A DNA stretch of 64,000 bases from Bradyrhizobium paxllaeri (lineage in GTDB: Bacteria; Pseudomonadota; Alphaproteobacteria; Rhizobiales; Xanthobacteraceae). A program made the translations under genes and the position numbers. A model generated the notes under the pieces. That model was given only the letters and a program-made list of their open reading frames with translations. It ran no database searches and was not told where the DNA came from. Below, piece by piece: positions 43,258 through 51,615 of this stretch. Positions within the stretch are counted from its first letter, which is position 1. Each line of letters opens with the position of its first letter. The DNA is taken from the NCBI RefSeq assembly GCF_001693515.2, contig NZ_CP042968.1:5952001-6016000 (forward strand), given 5' to 3'.

Positions 43258-44055
43258 TTATGATTTTGCCGTACCAGGCTCCGCCTTCTTGCGATGCTGC
43301 TTGGCAAGGAGTTCGGCCGGCGTCACATTGGCAACCGCCGATTGGATTTTGTTTTTCAGGCCGGTGACAACATCCCCTTCGCCCTTCATCATGGCCTCAA
43401 AGCCCATTCGGGCGACCATGGCGGCGTCATCCTTGTCTTCGGATCCGACTTTAGTATCGAGCATGTCCGCACGGACGAAGAACTCCGTTTCCGTAGCCCC
43501 GGGCATCAAGCAGGTAACGGTAACCTTCGTACCGCGCAGTTCCTCCCGCAGCGCGAATGAGAATGAATTCAAATAGGCCTTGGTCGCATTGTAGACCGCC
43601 TGAAAGCTGCCGGGGGTGAAGCCGGCAATCGAGCCGGTGATCAGAATGCGTCCTTCATTGCGACGCCGCATGTCCTGGCCAACACGGTGGATCAGACAGG
43701 TGGTGCCGGTGGCATTAGTGTCGATGACCCGACGAATGCGGTCCCAGTCCTGATCAAGGAAAGCATGGCCTAGGCCGCGGCCGGCATTGGCCATCAGCAA
43801 GTCAACTTTGCGGTCCTGAGCGGCCTCACAGAGCTTGTCGACACCTTTGACGGTGGCAAGGTCGGCTTGAACCGTCACGATGGCGCTACTGTTCGCTTCG
43901 TCGCGCAGCGCTTGCGCGGCCGTCTCGATTTCGGGCTCATCCGCCGCGACCAGAAGGTCGTAGCCCTTGGCCGCGCAAAGTCGGGCAAGCTCAAAACCAA
44001 TGCCGGTCGAGGCGCCTGTCACGATCGCAAATTGTCCGGCCATGGCCATCTCCAT
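43258..44055 (-). CDS. SDR family NAD(P)-dependent oxidoreductase
   Basis: 265 aa. Classical SDR: cofactor motif TGASTGIGFELA, NAG motif as MANAGRGL, catalytic Ser in ITGSIAG and YxxxK as YNATK, all with normal spacing. The C-terminal part is longer than usual and ends basic (AKQHRKKAEPG). This group is often called DltE/YqjQ-like oxidoreductase. Substrate unknown. It is divergent from the alcohol dehydrogenase gene; the shared 128-bp region has a CGTTCC-type and a GGAAC box but no correctly spaced EcfG pair. Confidence 0.88.
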   Translation of the reverse strand: MEMAMAGQFAIVTGASTGIGFELARLCAAKGYDLLVAADEPEIETAAQALRDEANSSAIVTVQADLATVKGVDKLCEAAQDRKVDLLMANAGRGLGHAFLDQDWDRIRRVIDTNATGTTCLIHRVGQDMRRRNEGRILITGSIAGFTPGSFQAVYNATKAYLNSFSFALREELRGTKVTVTCLMPGATETEFFVRADMLDTKVGSEDKDDAAMVARMGFEAMMKGEGDVVTGLKNKIQSAVANVTPAELLAKQHRKKAEPGTAKS

Positions 44056-44182
44056 CTAGGCTTTCCGCATTTTTAGTTGGCTTTGGACCTAATCGAACTG
44101 ACGCGAGACCGTTCCTATTTGGAAAAGGAACAAGCCGCTGCGCTCACGCTTGGTCTCGTCAAACACCTCTTTGGAGCAGTCC

Positions 44183-45358
44183 ATGAAAGCCCTCACCTGG
44201 CACGGCAAGAGCGATGTTCGCTGTGAATCGGTTCCCGATCCGAAGATTCAGAATGGGCGCGACGCAATCATCAAGGTAACGGCCTGCGCGATCTGCGGCT
44301 CGGATCTGCATCTGTTCGACGGCATCATGCCGACGATGGAAAAGGGCGACGTACTCGGCCACGAGACCATGGGCGAGGTTGTCGAGGTCGGCAAGGACAA
44401 CACGAGGCTCAAGGTGGGGGATCGGGTAGTGGTGCCGTTCACCATTGCCTGCGGCGAATGCTTCTTTTGCAAGAATGGCTTTTACTCCGGCTGCGAACGC
44501 TCCAACCCCAACGCGAAGCAGGCCGAGAAACTCTGGGGCCATTCTCCAGCCGGCCTCTTCGGCTATTCGCATATGCTGGGCGGTTTCGCCGGCGGCCAGG
44601 CGGAATACATGCGCGTCCCCTATGCCGACGTCGGTCCCTACAAGATTCCAGAGGGGCTCACGGATGAGCAGGTGTTGTTCCTGTCAGATATCTTCCCGAC
44701 TGGCTACATGGCCGCCGATTTCTGCAACCTCAAGGGCGGAGAGACGGTTGCGGTGTGGGGCTGCGGACCGGTTGGCCAATTTGCAATCAAGAGCGCATTC
44801 TTGCTGGGCGCCGAGCGTGTGATTGCGATCGATACGGTACCCGAGCGCCTGGCGCTCGCTACGAACTCAGGCGCCATCACGCTGGATTTCATGAAGGAAG
44901 ATATTTACGAGCGCATCCAAGAACTCACGCAAGGTCGCGGCGCCGATGCCTGCATCGATGCGGTCGGCACCGAGCCCGAAACCAAGGCAAGCGCGGATTC
45001 CGTGATTGACCGTATCAAGGTAGCAACCTTCATGGGTACGGATCGTCCGCATGTTTTGCGGCAGGCGATCCAATGCTGCCGCAACTTCGGCACCGTTTCC
45101 ATCGTCGGCGTTTATGGAGGCATGCTTGACAACATTCCCATGGGCAGCGCAATCAATCGCGGCCTAACCTTTCGCATGGCCCAGACCCCCGTTCAGCACT
45201 ACCTGCCCAAACTGATGGAACGCATCGGAAAAGGCGAGATCGATCCAAGCTTCGTCATCACCCATCGCGCTACGCTTGACGAGGGGCCAGACCTCTACAA
45301 GACGTTCCGGGCCAAGAAGGATGGCTGCATCAAAGTAGTCATGAAGCCGTTCGGCTGA
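44183..45358 (+). CDS. Zinc-dependent alcohol dehydrogenase (MDR family)
   Basis: 391 aa from ATG 44183 (GGAG 6 bp upstream); upstream in-frame codons are unlikely. It has catalytic zinc ligands in CAICGSDLH and [12 protein letters not shown], structural zinc cysteines in [15 protein letters not shown], and a Rossmann motif [15 protein letters not shown]. It matches the glutathione-independent formaldehyde-dehydrogenase-like or threonine-dehydrogenase-like subgroup. Likely role: oxidation of an alcohol or aldehyde adduct during stress or C1 metabolism; the exact substrate is not determined by sequence. Confidence 0.9.
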   Translation: MKALTWHGKSDVRCESVPDPKIQNGRDAIIKVTACAICGSDLHLFDGIMPTMEKGDVLGHETMGEVVEVGKDNTRLKVGDRVVVPFTIACGECFFCKNGFYSGCERSNPNAKQAEKLWGHSPAGLFGYSHMLGGFAGGQAEYMRVPYADVGPYKIPEGLTDEQVLFLSDIFPTGYMAADFCNLKGGETVAVWGCGPVGQFAIKSAFLLGAERVIAIDTVPERLALATNSGAITLDFMKEDIYERIQELTQGRGADACIDAVGTEPETKASADSVIDRIKVATFMGTDRPHVLRQAIQCCRNFGTVSIVGVYGGMLDNIPMGSAINRGLTFRMAQTPVQHYLPKLMERIGKGEIDPSFVITHRATLDEGPDLYKTFRAKKDGCIKVVMKPFG

Positions 45359-45679
45359 TGGGAGAGGTAGCCGCGAAAGAGGCGAAGTCGCATTGGGTGG
45401 CGGCCGCTCAGCTCGACCTTGTCATCAGCACGTTCTCGCCCCTCGTCAGCCAACTTGCGACGACCTGGTTAGGAAGGGATGCCGCAAGCGACTGAATGAC
45501 AGTTGCCGCCATTGCCAGACGCGACGCCATGTTGAGCGCTGTGCCTACAGCAAGGCCATCGCGGTCGGCATCGCCTTCATCAATGGGCCTGATAGGCACT
45601 GGCCTTTTTTGGGCATGTTTGACCGCTGGAAGAATGAGTCGGCTTTCTCCAAGCAAGCAACAAGTGCTCCGAAATCACG
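45359..45679. other. Intergenic region, no confident gene
   Basis: 321 bp between two convergent genes. A minus-strand frame of about 80 codons (45408-45656, with ATVIQSLAASLPNQVVASWL) is open, but it has no start signal and poor context. No terminator was found. Confidence 0.35.
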
Positions 45680-46750
45680 TCATTTTTCAGCTTTCCCGTT
45701 GCGATTGGTGAACCGAGCATTGCCGAGCCCCGTGCCGATTGTCAGCACGCCCCAGCGTTTGACGTCCTGCATGAGAGGGGCTTCAGAAAGGCCCTGCACT
45801 ACGCCATCGTTGTGCATGACGATGGCCGTGTCGTGATCTCCGATCCGCGGAATGGCTTCGACCAGGCTTGTCGGCAGGTTGAACTTGCTGCTCTCCCAGT
45901 TGCCCGGAAGGTTCTGCGCGCCCTTCTGGATCGACCCGTCGCTCTCAATGACACCGGGGCAAGCGATGCCAATGAATGGCGCGAGCTTGAAACCTTCCTT
46001 TTCCGCCTTTGAGATCAGCCCCTCGAGCATCCTGACGAGGCGCTTCACTGCGCTCTCGCGACACGGCTCATCGTCCGCATGGCGCCAAAACTCAGGCTTC
46101 CAGATGCATGCCTTTGATAGATCGGGAGACTTCTTCCGGCGCGTCTCTACTACGCCGCAGCGAACATTGGTGCCACCGATGTCGACGGCCAGGATCGAGT
46201 CGTGCGCTTCGAATATCCAAGAGGGCGCCAGGTGAAGAGCGCCGATCAGACCGGCCTCGTCCGGATTGTGACGGATGGGCTGCATCTCGATCTTGAAGTC
46301 TTCGGCTTTGAGAATGATCTCGGTGCGGGCGATCGCCAGTTCGCCGAGCCGGCTGTCGCGAAAGCCGCCGCCGACCACGATCCGCTCGGTCTTGTCCCAG
46401 GCCTTGGTATTGAGGATGCGGCGCGTGACATGGGCAAGTTCCTGCGCGAAGTCCTCGACGGCGCTGTGGACGACGGCCGAAGCCTCGGTGTCGTCGCCAA
46501 TCAGGATCGCGTCGAGAGCTTTCTTGCTGATGTTTTCTGAGTGCTCCTTACCGAAGGGATCCTCGCCCGACTTGCGCAGTGGCTTCCGCCATTTCTCGAG
46601 AATGTCCCGGAAGGCGCCCTTGCTGGCGCGGTCGCCAAGGAATCCGTCCTCGTCCTTAAGTTCGATGTTGAAACTATCGACATCGACCGACGGCAGGCGT
46701 GAGGAGCCATGGGCGGCGATACCGGTCGTCGTGATCTTTTGCTCGGCCAT
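45680..46750 (-). CDS. ROK-family sugar kinase-like protein, apparently circularly permuted
   Basis: 356 aa. The ROK phosphate-1 motif ILAVDIGGTNVRCGVV lies in the middle (about residue 190), followed by FIGIACPGVIESDGSIQKGAQNLPGNW and GVLTIGTGLGNA at the C-terminus. The N-terminal half has the features usually at the ROK C-terminus: LGDRASKGAFRDIL, ERIVVGGGFRDSRLGEL and PDEAGLIGALHLA. The order is thus swapped. The typical ROK zinc motif (GHxxxxxxxxCxCGxxGC) is absent. Expected activity is phosphorylation of a hexose, but the permutation makes this uncertain. It lies opposite the DUF892 gene and has no evident EcfG box of its own. Confidence 0.72.
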   Translation of the reverse strand: MAEQKITTTGIAAHGSSRLPSVDVDSFNIELKDEDGFLGDRASKGAFRDILEKWRKPLRKSGEDPFGKEHSENISKKALDAILIGDDTEASAVVHSAVEDFAQELAHVTRRILNTKAWDKTERIVVGGGFRDSRLGELAIARTEIILKAEDFKIEMQPIRHNPDEAGLIGALHLAPSWIFEAHDSILAVDIGGTNVRCGVVETRRKKSPDLSKACIWKPEFWRHADDEPCRESAVKRLVRMLEGLISKAEKEGFKLAPFIGIACPGVIESDGSIQKGAQNLPGNWESSKFNLPTSLVEAIPRIGDHDTAIVMHNDGVVQGLSEAPLMQDVKRWGVLTIGTGLGNARFTNRNGKAEK

Positions 46751-46837
46751 CCTGCAACTTTCGCCCTAGATCTGGTTTCGCCGATTGCAGAGCGCTGAAT
46801 GATGCGGCCAGCAGCCTCGGCTGCGACCACATGGATG

Positions 46838-46862
46838 GGAACCCCCAAGGGGCAACGACGTT
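46838..46862 (+). promoter_or_regulatory. EcfG-like promoter, GGAAC-N16-CGTT (perfect)
   Basis: GGAAC 46838-46842, CGTT 46859-46862; 34 bp before ATG 46896. Exact match to the consensus. Confidence 0.8.
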
Positions 46863-46895
46863 CCATTGCCATCATTGCGAAAGGAGACGTCGAAT

Positions 46896-47411
46896 ATGGG
46901 AATCTTCACCAAGGACATCAAAACCATGGAGGACTTGCTGATCCATGGCCTGCAGGACATCTACTACGCTGAGCAGCAGATCATCAAATCCCTGCCCAAG
47001 ATGATCGAAAAGGCGACCAACCGCGACCTCGCCGCGGGTCTGAAAGCCCATCTCGAAGAGACAAACAAGCAGGTCGAGCGACTTCAAAAGGTGTTCGAGA
47101 AGCTCGGCAAGGAGCCGACCGGCACGCAGTGTCCCGCGATCGATGGTATCATCAAGGAGGCCGACGAGACGGCGGGCGAGATCGAGAACAAGGCGGTACT
47201 GGACGCCGCCCTCGTCGCAGCCGCGCAGGCCGTCGAGCACTATGAAATATGCCGATACGGCACGCTGATCGCTTGGGCCGACGAGCTCGGCCACGACGAG
47301 ATCGTGCGCTTCCTGACTACCAATCTGAACGAGGAAAAGGCGGCGAATACCAAGCTCAACACGGTAGCACTGCGCAAGGGCGTCAACGCGAAAGCGTCCG
47401 ACGCGGCCTGA
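46896..47411 (+). CDS. DUF892 (YciE/YciF) ferritin-like stress protein
   Basis: 171 aa from ATG 46896 (AAAGGAGA site 12 bp upstream). Four-helix ferritin-like bundle: MEDLLIHGLQDIYYAEQQIIKSLPKM, LKAHLEETNKQVERLQKVFE, KAVLDAALVAAAQAVEHYEI and LGHDEIVRFLTTNLNEEKAAN; the Glu and His residues in HLEET, EHYE and NEEK are the usual di-metal ligands. Family members are general-stress ferroxidase-like proteins. The gene is preceded by a perfect EcfG-type promoter and followed by a terminator at 47432. A damaged partial copy lies at 32597, and a related domain is fused to Mn catalase at 59876. Confidence 0.9.
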   Translation: MGIFTKDIKTMEDLLIHGLQDIYYAEQQIIKSLPKMIEKATNRDLAAGLKAHLEETNKQVERLQKVFEKLGKEPTGTQCPAIDGIIKEADETAGEIENKAVLDAALVAAAQAVEHYEICRYGTLIAWADELGHDEIVRFLTTNLNEEKAANTKLNTVALRKGVNAKASDAA

Positions 47412-47423
47412 CAGCAGTTCCGA

Positions 47424-47912
47424 TCAGCTAGAACGGCTCCGCGAAATAGCGGGGCCGTTTGCTTTTCGGAGCCTTCCCGCTCTCCGAACCGACCGCATTT
47501 TGCGTCGCACGTACCAGGCGGCAATCGAAACGACCAGCCACGTGAACGATGCTGCAATGAACGCGCCCGCAACGCTGCGCTCCACGGTGAGCCAAAAGAC
47601 GGCTGCGAACGCCAGCATACCCAGTGCTCCGAGCGTGGCGCCGGCGGAATCGACCGCGGCGGCCATTTGGCTGCGGCGCTCGCCGGAGAGGCCAGCTTCC
47701 CGTTTGCGGCGAATTTCGTGCTTCTCGATCAACGTTGCGCTGGCGCAGAAGATGGCCGGAAGCGCGAGGAAAAGGCCGCCTACGGACGCTCCATAGCGGC
47801 TGCTGATAAGACCGGTGAAGACGGTAGCCGCGCCACCGAGGACAAAACGCATGAGGTATTCGTACCACCGGCTTTCCTTGAGAGACGACGGCGAGAAGCG
47901 GACGGGCGTCAT
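47424..47912 (-). CDS. DUF3147 family membrane protein
   Basis: 162 aa from ATG 47912, chosen because it overlaps the stop of the preceding gene (ATGA, 47909-47912). About four transmembrane helices. The signature MRFVLGGAATVFTGLISSRYGASVGGLFLALPAIF matches DUF3147. A charged cytosolic loop (KHEIRRKREAGLSGERR) follows the third helix, then TM segments and a basic tail. It is the fourth gene of the operon beginning with the PAP2 gene. Function unknown. Confidence 0.8.
   Translation of the reverse strand: MTPVRFSPSSLKESRWYEYLMRFVLGGAATVFTGLISSRYGASVGGLFLALPAIFCASATLIEKHEIRRKREAGLSGERRSQMAAAVDSAGATLGALGMLAFAAVFWLTVERSVAGAFIAASFTWLVVSIAAWYVRRKMRSVRRAGRLRKANGPAISRSRSS
47432..47466 (+). terminator. 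Rho-independent terminator after the DUF892 gene
   Basis: AACGGCTCCGC / GCGGGGCCGTT stem with AAATA loop and TGCTTTT tail. It lies inside the 3' end of the convergent DUF3147 gene. Confidence 0.75.
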
Positions 47913-48256
47913 GTCTGCGCTCCGGCGATCGCCAGCAGAAGGAAGGCAACCGGGAGCCAAGCAGCGAGCGACAGCATGGTCGCCGGCAAGGCGCGCAGCC
48001 GCGTGCGAACGAGGAGATGACAGACGACGACGCTGTAGATGGCGAGCGCTATTGCGCCAGCCATCATGGATCGGCTCTGTACGGCTGCGTAGGCCGCGCC
48101 ATGCGCGTATACCGCGATGCCAGGCGTGGCAAGCGCTACCGAGGGCGCCGCACCGAAAAGACCCGCAAAGCTCTTGGGACGCAGGACGTCGCCCAGCATC
48201 GCGAAGGCCGAAACGACCGCGCCACCAACGAGAAAGCGGACGATGTACTCGGTCAT
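47909..48256 (-). CDS. DUF3147-like membrane protein (smaller paralogue)
   Basis: 115 aa from ATG 48256, overlapping the cupin stop (48253-48256). Three or four transmembrane helices. It starts MTEYIVRFLVGGAVVSAFAMLGDVLRPKSFAGLFGAAPSVAL, parallel to the first part of the larger neighbour (YEYLMRFVLGGA, GGLFLALPA), so the two genes are a tandem pair and their products may form a heterodimer. The stop overlaps the start of the next gene. Function unknown. Confidence 0.8.
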   Translation of the reverse strand: MTEYIVRFLVGGAVVSAFAMLGDVLRPKSFAGLFGAAPSVALATPGIAVYAHGAAYAAVQSRSMMAGAIALAIYSVVVCHLLVRTRLRALPATMLSLAAWLPVAFLLLAIAGAQT

Positions 48257-48858
48257 CTGGCCTTCTTCCAAAGTTTGGATAGCGACCCGCCGGACCCGGA
48301 GATCGGATCCTTGCGCGGCACCGGCACCTTCGGAATGGTCTTCAGTGCCCGCGGCCGATCCTGCACCGTTCTGCACTCGTCGTAGGTGCCGACCGGGGGA
48401 TACGCCCCCACGACGAGGAAATCGTCATCGGCGGAGAGGCATTGATGACCCGTGCCAGCCGGAAGAATGACGACGTCCCCTGCTTTCAAGGTGAATATCC
48501 GTCCCTTGGCGCCGCCGAAGCGGACCCTCCCCTTGCCGCTCGCAACGCCGAGCACTTCATGGATGCGCGAGTGGTAGTGCAAGTAATCGTAGATGCTGTC
48601 GCGCCAGGTCTCACCCCACCCGTTGGCCTCAAACAGATCTTCGATCACGGCCGCCGGATCGTGGCTTTCGCCGAGATCAATAGCGCCCCGATAGATGATC
48701 AGCGGCCATCGCGGATGGTTCGGGACGAGGCCGTCGTCCTTGAAACGAACCGTGTGAGGCTTACGCGGTCGGGCGAGCGTGGCGGCTTTCCGTCTGCCGG
48801 GTCGCCGCAGGCCGGTCGCACGTTCGGCGTATTCCTTCAGGTCCTCAAGTATCGGCAT
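48253..48858 (-). CDS. Cupin domain protein
   Basis: 201 aa from ATG 48858. The cupin motifs are present: HYHSRIHEVLGVASGKGRVRFGG (metal ligands His, His and Glu) and GDVVILPAGTGHQCL (closing His). The N-terminal 90 residues are family-specific (GLVPNHPRWPLIIYRG), as in YlbA-like small cupins. It likely binds a divalent metal and has isomerase, oxygenase or binding activity. It lies between the PAP2 phosphatase, with a 14-bp overlap, and the DUF3147 pair. A stress role is suggested by context only. Confidence 0.85.
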   Translation of the reverse strand: MPILEDLKEYAERATGLRRPGRRKAATLARPRKPHTVRFKDDGLVPNHPRWPLIIYRGAIDLGESHDPAAVIEDLFEANGWGETWRDSIYDYLHYHSRIHEVLGVASGKGRVRFGGAKGRIFTLKAGDVVILPAGTGHQCLSADDDFLVVGAYPPVGTYDECRTVQDRPRALKTIPKVPVPRKDPISGSGGSLSKLWKKAR

Positions 48859-49483
48859 GTTCGTTTTCCTTCGAGATGGCCGTGGCGATCGGATAGCCGG
48901 TCCACAGCCGCAGCAAGCGCTCAAGGGCCGCTCCGAGCGCGAAGCCCAGGACGACGTCGCTCGCCCAGTGCGCCAGGACCACAACCCGCGTCAGCGAGAG
49001 ACCGATCGCGAAGGCTCGGATCGCCCGGCGGGGCTCAACCGGCAAGGTCCCGGCTGCGGATGCCAACGCGCCCATGTGAATCGCATGCCCGGAAGGAAAG
49101 GCGTCGTCGCGCTTTCCGGAAAAGGAGACTCCATGGATGTGCCCGACCACTGTCCTGCGATCGGGCCGGGTCTGGTCGAACAACGACTTCATGACGTGGG
49201 GCAGCAAAGACGATGCTGCCGTAACGAGCAGCGCGTGATTACCTGCACGCCGCAACGACTCGCTGCGGCCCCGGGAGACGATCCAGCCAGCCGTGGCCAG
49301 AACCAACAGGACCTTTTCGTCGGCACCCCAGGTCAAGGCGCGAGCCGCGTACTCCGGGGCCGGAGCCGTGTTGCGGGCGATCTCGTGCGCGATACCGACG
49401 TCCACCTTCGTTGGCCGGACGGCGATCGGAAAGCTTCGTCCGCGGCGGAGGCTATGTCCTGGAAATCTGGCCGGCTTCAACAT
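48845..49483 (-). CDS. PAP2 superfamily membrane phosphatase
   Basis: 212 aa from ATG 49483. It has the three PAP2 signatures KSLFDQTRPD (KxxxxxxRP), FPSGHAIHMG (PSGH) and LTRVVVLAHWASDVVLG (SRxxxxxHxxxD type, with Thr in place of Ser). Several transmembrane helices flank them. Such enzymes remove phosphate from lipid phosphates such as undecaprenyl pyrophosphate or phosphatidic acid at the outer side of the inner membrane. First gene of a four-gene operon (PAP2, cupin, DUF3147 pair). A GGACC-N16-CGTT sequence 31-56 bp upstream may be its promoter. Confidence 0.85.
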   Translation of the reverse strand: MLKPARFPGHSLRRGRSFPIAVRPTKVDVGIAHEIARNTAPAPEYAARALTWGADEKVLLVLATAGWIVSRGRSESLRRAGNHALLVTAASSLLPHVMKSLFDQTRPDRRTVVGHIHGVSFSGKRDDAFPSGHAIHMGALASAAGTLPVEPRRAIRAFAIGLSLTRVVVLAHWASDVVLGFALGAALERLLRLWTGYPIATAISKENEHADT

Positions 49484-49514
49484 GGTTCTAGGACTGGAAA
49501 GGTAGGTACCTTCC

Positions 49515-49539
49515 AACGCGCCACGTGCCGGCAAGGTCC
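49515..49539 (-). promoter_or_regulatory. Weak EcfG-like promoter, GGACC-N16-CGTT
   Basis: On the minus strand, GGACC at 49539-49535 and CGTT at 49518-49515; 31 bp before ATG 49483. One mismatch in the -35 box. Confidence 0.4.
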
Positions 49540-49565
49540 AAACGGCTACTGGTTCAAGTGAGTCG

Positions 49566-49745
49566 TTAAGGGACTGGCTCGGAAATAGGAACGGCAAGCG
49601 GGCGATCGGCCCACTGCTTTGCCTTCGTTACTTCTATTGGGTCCAGCTTATCGCAGAACGGGCACCGCAATTCGGTGCGACGGTTGAGACTAGGGACTGG
49701 GACCATCCGCTTTCCGCACTGCAAACAACGTGTCACTCGGTCCAT
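49566..49745 (-). CDS. Small zinc-ribbon protein
   Basis: 59 aa, ATG 49745 to TAA 49566, with an AGGGGGG site upstream. CLQCGK near the N-terminus and CPFCDK 21 residues later form a four-cysteine zinc ribbon, with a short linker containing VPVPSLNRR, and a hydrophilic tail. Proteins of this size and pattern may bind nucleic acid or act as zinc-dependent adaptors. It is divergent from the small gene at 49822 and upstream of the PAP2 operon. Function unknown. Confidence 0.6.
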   Translation of the reverse strand: MDRVTRCLQCGKRMVPVPSLNRRTELRCPFCDKLDPIEVTKAKQWADRPLAVPISEPVP

Positions 49746-49772
49746 GTTGTCCCCCCTGCGGCTCCAAACTTA

Positions 49773-49797
49773 GGAACCTAGCTTTTGCTCCGCAGTT
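49773..49797 (+). promoter_or_regulatory. EcfG-like promoter, GGAAC-N16-AGTT
   Basis: GGAAC 49773-49777 and AGTT 49794-49797. It lies 25 bp before ATG 49822 and only 12 bp before ATG 49810, which favours the later start. Confidence 0.65.
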
Positions 49798-49821
49798 AAG
49801 CGTCCGCAAATGGAGGAACGA

Positions 49822-50025
49822 ATGCAGGCAGCAATTGACCGCGTAATGCAGACCTTCGTGATGATGGCCAGCCTCACTCCCGAAGAGGCAAGGGCCGCGC
49901 AAGAAAGGCTGACGGCACATTTGGCCGGCATAGAGGCCGACGAAAAGACGCTCGCAGTCGAGGGGCTTCGCTATCTGCGCGGCCCCGATCGTGTTTCCAG
50001 GCGACGGATCGCAAGGACGATCTGA
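49822..50025 (+). CDS. Small helical stress-type protein
   Basis: 67 aa from ATG 49822 (GGAGGA 5 bp upstream; the ATG at 49810 would sit inside the leader). The helix pair MQAAIDRVMQTFVMMASLTPEEARAAQERL... and a basic end (PDRVSRRRIAR) resemble many short rhizobial stress proteins. Its stop TGA overlaps the ATG of the DUF3606 gene (TGATGA at 50023-50028), so they form a two-gene unit with the EcfG-like promoter. Function unknown. Confidence 0.65.
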   Translation: MQAAIDRVMQTFVMMASLTPEEARAAQERLTAHLAGIEADEKTLAVEGLRYLRGPDRVSRRRIARTI

Positions 50026-50204
50026 TGACGGATAACCTTACAACCAGAGAGCAGCCTGACCGAAGTAAGATCAATATGAACCAGATCCATGAGGTTCGGT
50101 ATTGGACGAAGCACCTCAACGTTTCGAAGGAAGAATTACAGAAGGCCGTCGAGAAAGTCGGAAATTCAGCCGCCGCCATCCGCAAGGAATTGGCGGTGGA
50201 GTGA
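50025..50204 (+). CDS. DUF3606 domain protein
   Basis: 59 aa. The DUF3606 signature is clear: DRSKINMNQIHEVRYWTKHLNV then SKEELQKAVEKVGNSAAAIRKEL. These proteins of about 60 residues are widespread in Rhizobiales and are induced in stationary phase or under stress; the molecular role is unknown. It is translationally coupled to the preceding small gene. Confidence 0.85.
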   Translation: MTDNLTTREQPDRSKINMNQIHEVRYWTKHLNVSKEELQKAVEKVGNSAAAIRKELAVE

Positions 50205-50383
50205 AGGCGTGGGGTATGCTCGCGATCTCTGGAGCGAGGCCCCCACGCTTCTCAATCGCGGATCGCTTGAAGTATGCGAAGACGTGTGGGTTGAGCCAGA
50301 CCTGCCTGCGGCGATCGAATACCAGGCGCACTCAGCCAAAGGAAGGTACGGCATTCGTCCTATCGCGGTGTGCGGGAGGATCT

Positions 50384-50494
50384 TTGAGAAAGCGAGAACC
50401 AGACTTGTATTACGATGAGGTCATCGTCTGTATGTTGCTCGCCTTCTGCATCGGCAATGCAATGATCACCGTGATCTACAGGGTAATGGCTTAA
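50384..50494 (+). CDS. 36-residue single-pass membrane peptide (tentative)
   Basis: TTG 50384 to TAA 50494. A basic/acidic start (RKREPDLYYDE) leads to one hydrophobic helix (VIVCMLLAFCIGNAMITVIY) and RVMA. The ribosome-binding site GGGAGGA is 4 bp before the TTG, rather close. It is the weakest of the four tiny membrane peptides in the window. Confidence 0.4.
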   Translation: MRKREPDLYYDEVIVCMLLAFCIGNAMITVIYRVMA

Positions 50495-50509
50495 CGCCCA
50501 GACACATCC

Positions 50510-50698
50510 ATGAAGAGAAACGCGCCTTGGACTATTGACGACGACCACCGTTTGCTGGAGCTGCACAGGACTGGGCGACCATTATTTTCCATCGCCGCGG
50601 CGTTCAAACGCAGCAAATCGGCGATAGCAGCCCGCCTTTCTATTCTGCGGCGACGCGTCCGACAAGCGCCCGCTCAGTTGCAAACCGATGAGCAGTAA
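50510..50698 (+). CDS. Small SANT/Myb-like helix-turn-helix protein
   Basis: 62 aa. The pattern WTIDDDHRLLELHRTGRPLFSIAAAFKRSKSAIAARLSILRRRV is that of a minimal three-helix homeodomain-like or SANT DNA-binding unit (W-T-x-x-D-D-x-x-L). It ends with a short hydrophilic tail. Such short proteins occur in Rhizobiales and may act as small DNA-binding regulators. Start ATG 50510. No ligand or partner domain is present. Confidence 0.68.
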   Translation: MKRNAPWTIDDDHRLLELHRTGRPLFSIAAAFKRSKSAIAARLSILRRRVRQAPAQLQTDEQ

Positions 50699-50742
50699 CA
50701 GTCGAGATCCAAATTTATCGCCAGCACGGCCAAGGACTCGCC

Positions 50743-51615
50743 TCAAGCGCGTCCGCGGGCCACTCCGCCCGACGCAGGATGAGCATCGGTTGATGGATGA
50801 TGGTGACGTCTGGAATAAGCGTGGGTGATCTCGGCGCCCATCAGAATGATTTGCGAGGTGTAGTAGACCCAGATCAACACGACCACGATCGACGCGGCAG
50901 CTCCGTAGGTTGATTCAAGGCCCTGCTTGCCGATGTAAAAGCCGATAGCGGCCTTACCTAATTCGAAGAATAGCGCCGTGAGCAGCGCGCCGAGCCAGAC
51001 ATCGGCCCAGGCGACGGAAACGTCTGGCAGCCATTTGAACATCATCGCGAACAGGACCGTAACAACGGCAAACGAAACCAGCATGCTGACAATATGCAAG
51101 ATGCCTTCCGGCAGGTAAGGAGCGATGAACTTTCCTGCCGCGGCGAGACCTGCGGTTACAAGAAGCGACACGAGAAGCAGAAAGCCAAAAGCAAGCACCG
51201 CTGCAAACGACAAGACGTAGTTGCGGGCGAAGTGCCAGAGGCCGCTTTCCTTCGACTCCTCCACCTCCCATACGACGTTGAGAGCATCCTTCAATTGCAC
51301 AACGACGCCGATGGCGGCGAACAGCAAGGCGCCTATTCCAAGGACCGTTGCGAGGACGCCTGCGGCGGGACGGCTTGCCGCAGCCAGCATCGCCTCGACA
51401 GCCTTGGCACCGGTTTCGCCCAGCATCGCTTTCAATGATGAAATGACCTGGGCAGTAACCGCCTCCTGACCGAAGAAGAGACCTGCCACAGCGCTCGCAA
51501 TCAGGATGATGGGTCCAAGCGAAAAGACGGAGTAATAGGCCAGAGCCGCTCCCTGACGGGCGTCCTTGTGGCTCGACCAGTTGGCTACCGCTTCTTTTGC
51601 GACTGTCCACCACAT
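50743..51615 (-). CDS. YihY/BrkB family inner-membrane protein
   Basis: 290 aa with six transmembrane helices. Family motifs: DARQGAALAYYSVFSLGPIILIASAVAG, a central FAAIGVVVQLKDALNVVWEV and a late YGAAASIVVVLIWVYYTSQIILMGAEITHAY. BrkB/YihY proteins are implicated in envelope integrity and were once misannotated as ribonuclease BN. A His-rich tail (RRHHHPS) follows. Neither an EcfG box nor an operon partner is apparent. It is divergent from the isochorismatase-like gene. Confidence 0.9.
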   Translation of the reverse strand: MWWTVAKEAVANWSSHKDARQGAALAYYSVFSLGPIILIASAVAGLFFGQEAVTAQVISSLKAMLGETGAKAVEAMLAAASRPAAGVLATVLGIGALLFAAIGVVVQLKDALNVVWEVEESKESGLWHFARNYVLSFAAVLAFGFLLLVSLLVTAGLAAAGKFIAPYLPEGILHIVSMLVSFAVVTVLFAMMFKWLPDVSVAWADVWLGALLTALFFELGKAAIGFYIGKQGLESTYGAAASIVVVLIWVYYTSQIILMGAEITHAYSRRHHHPSTDAHPASGGVARGRA

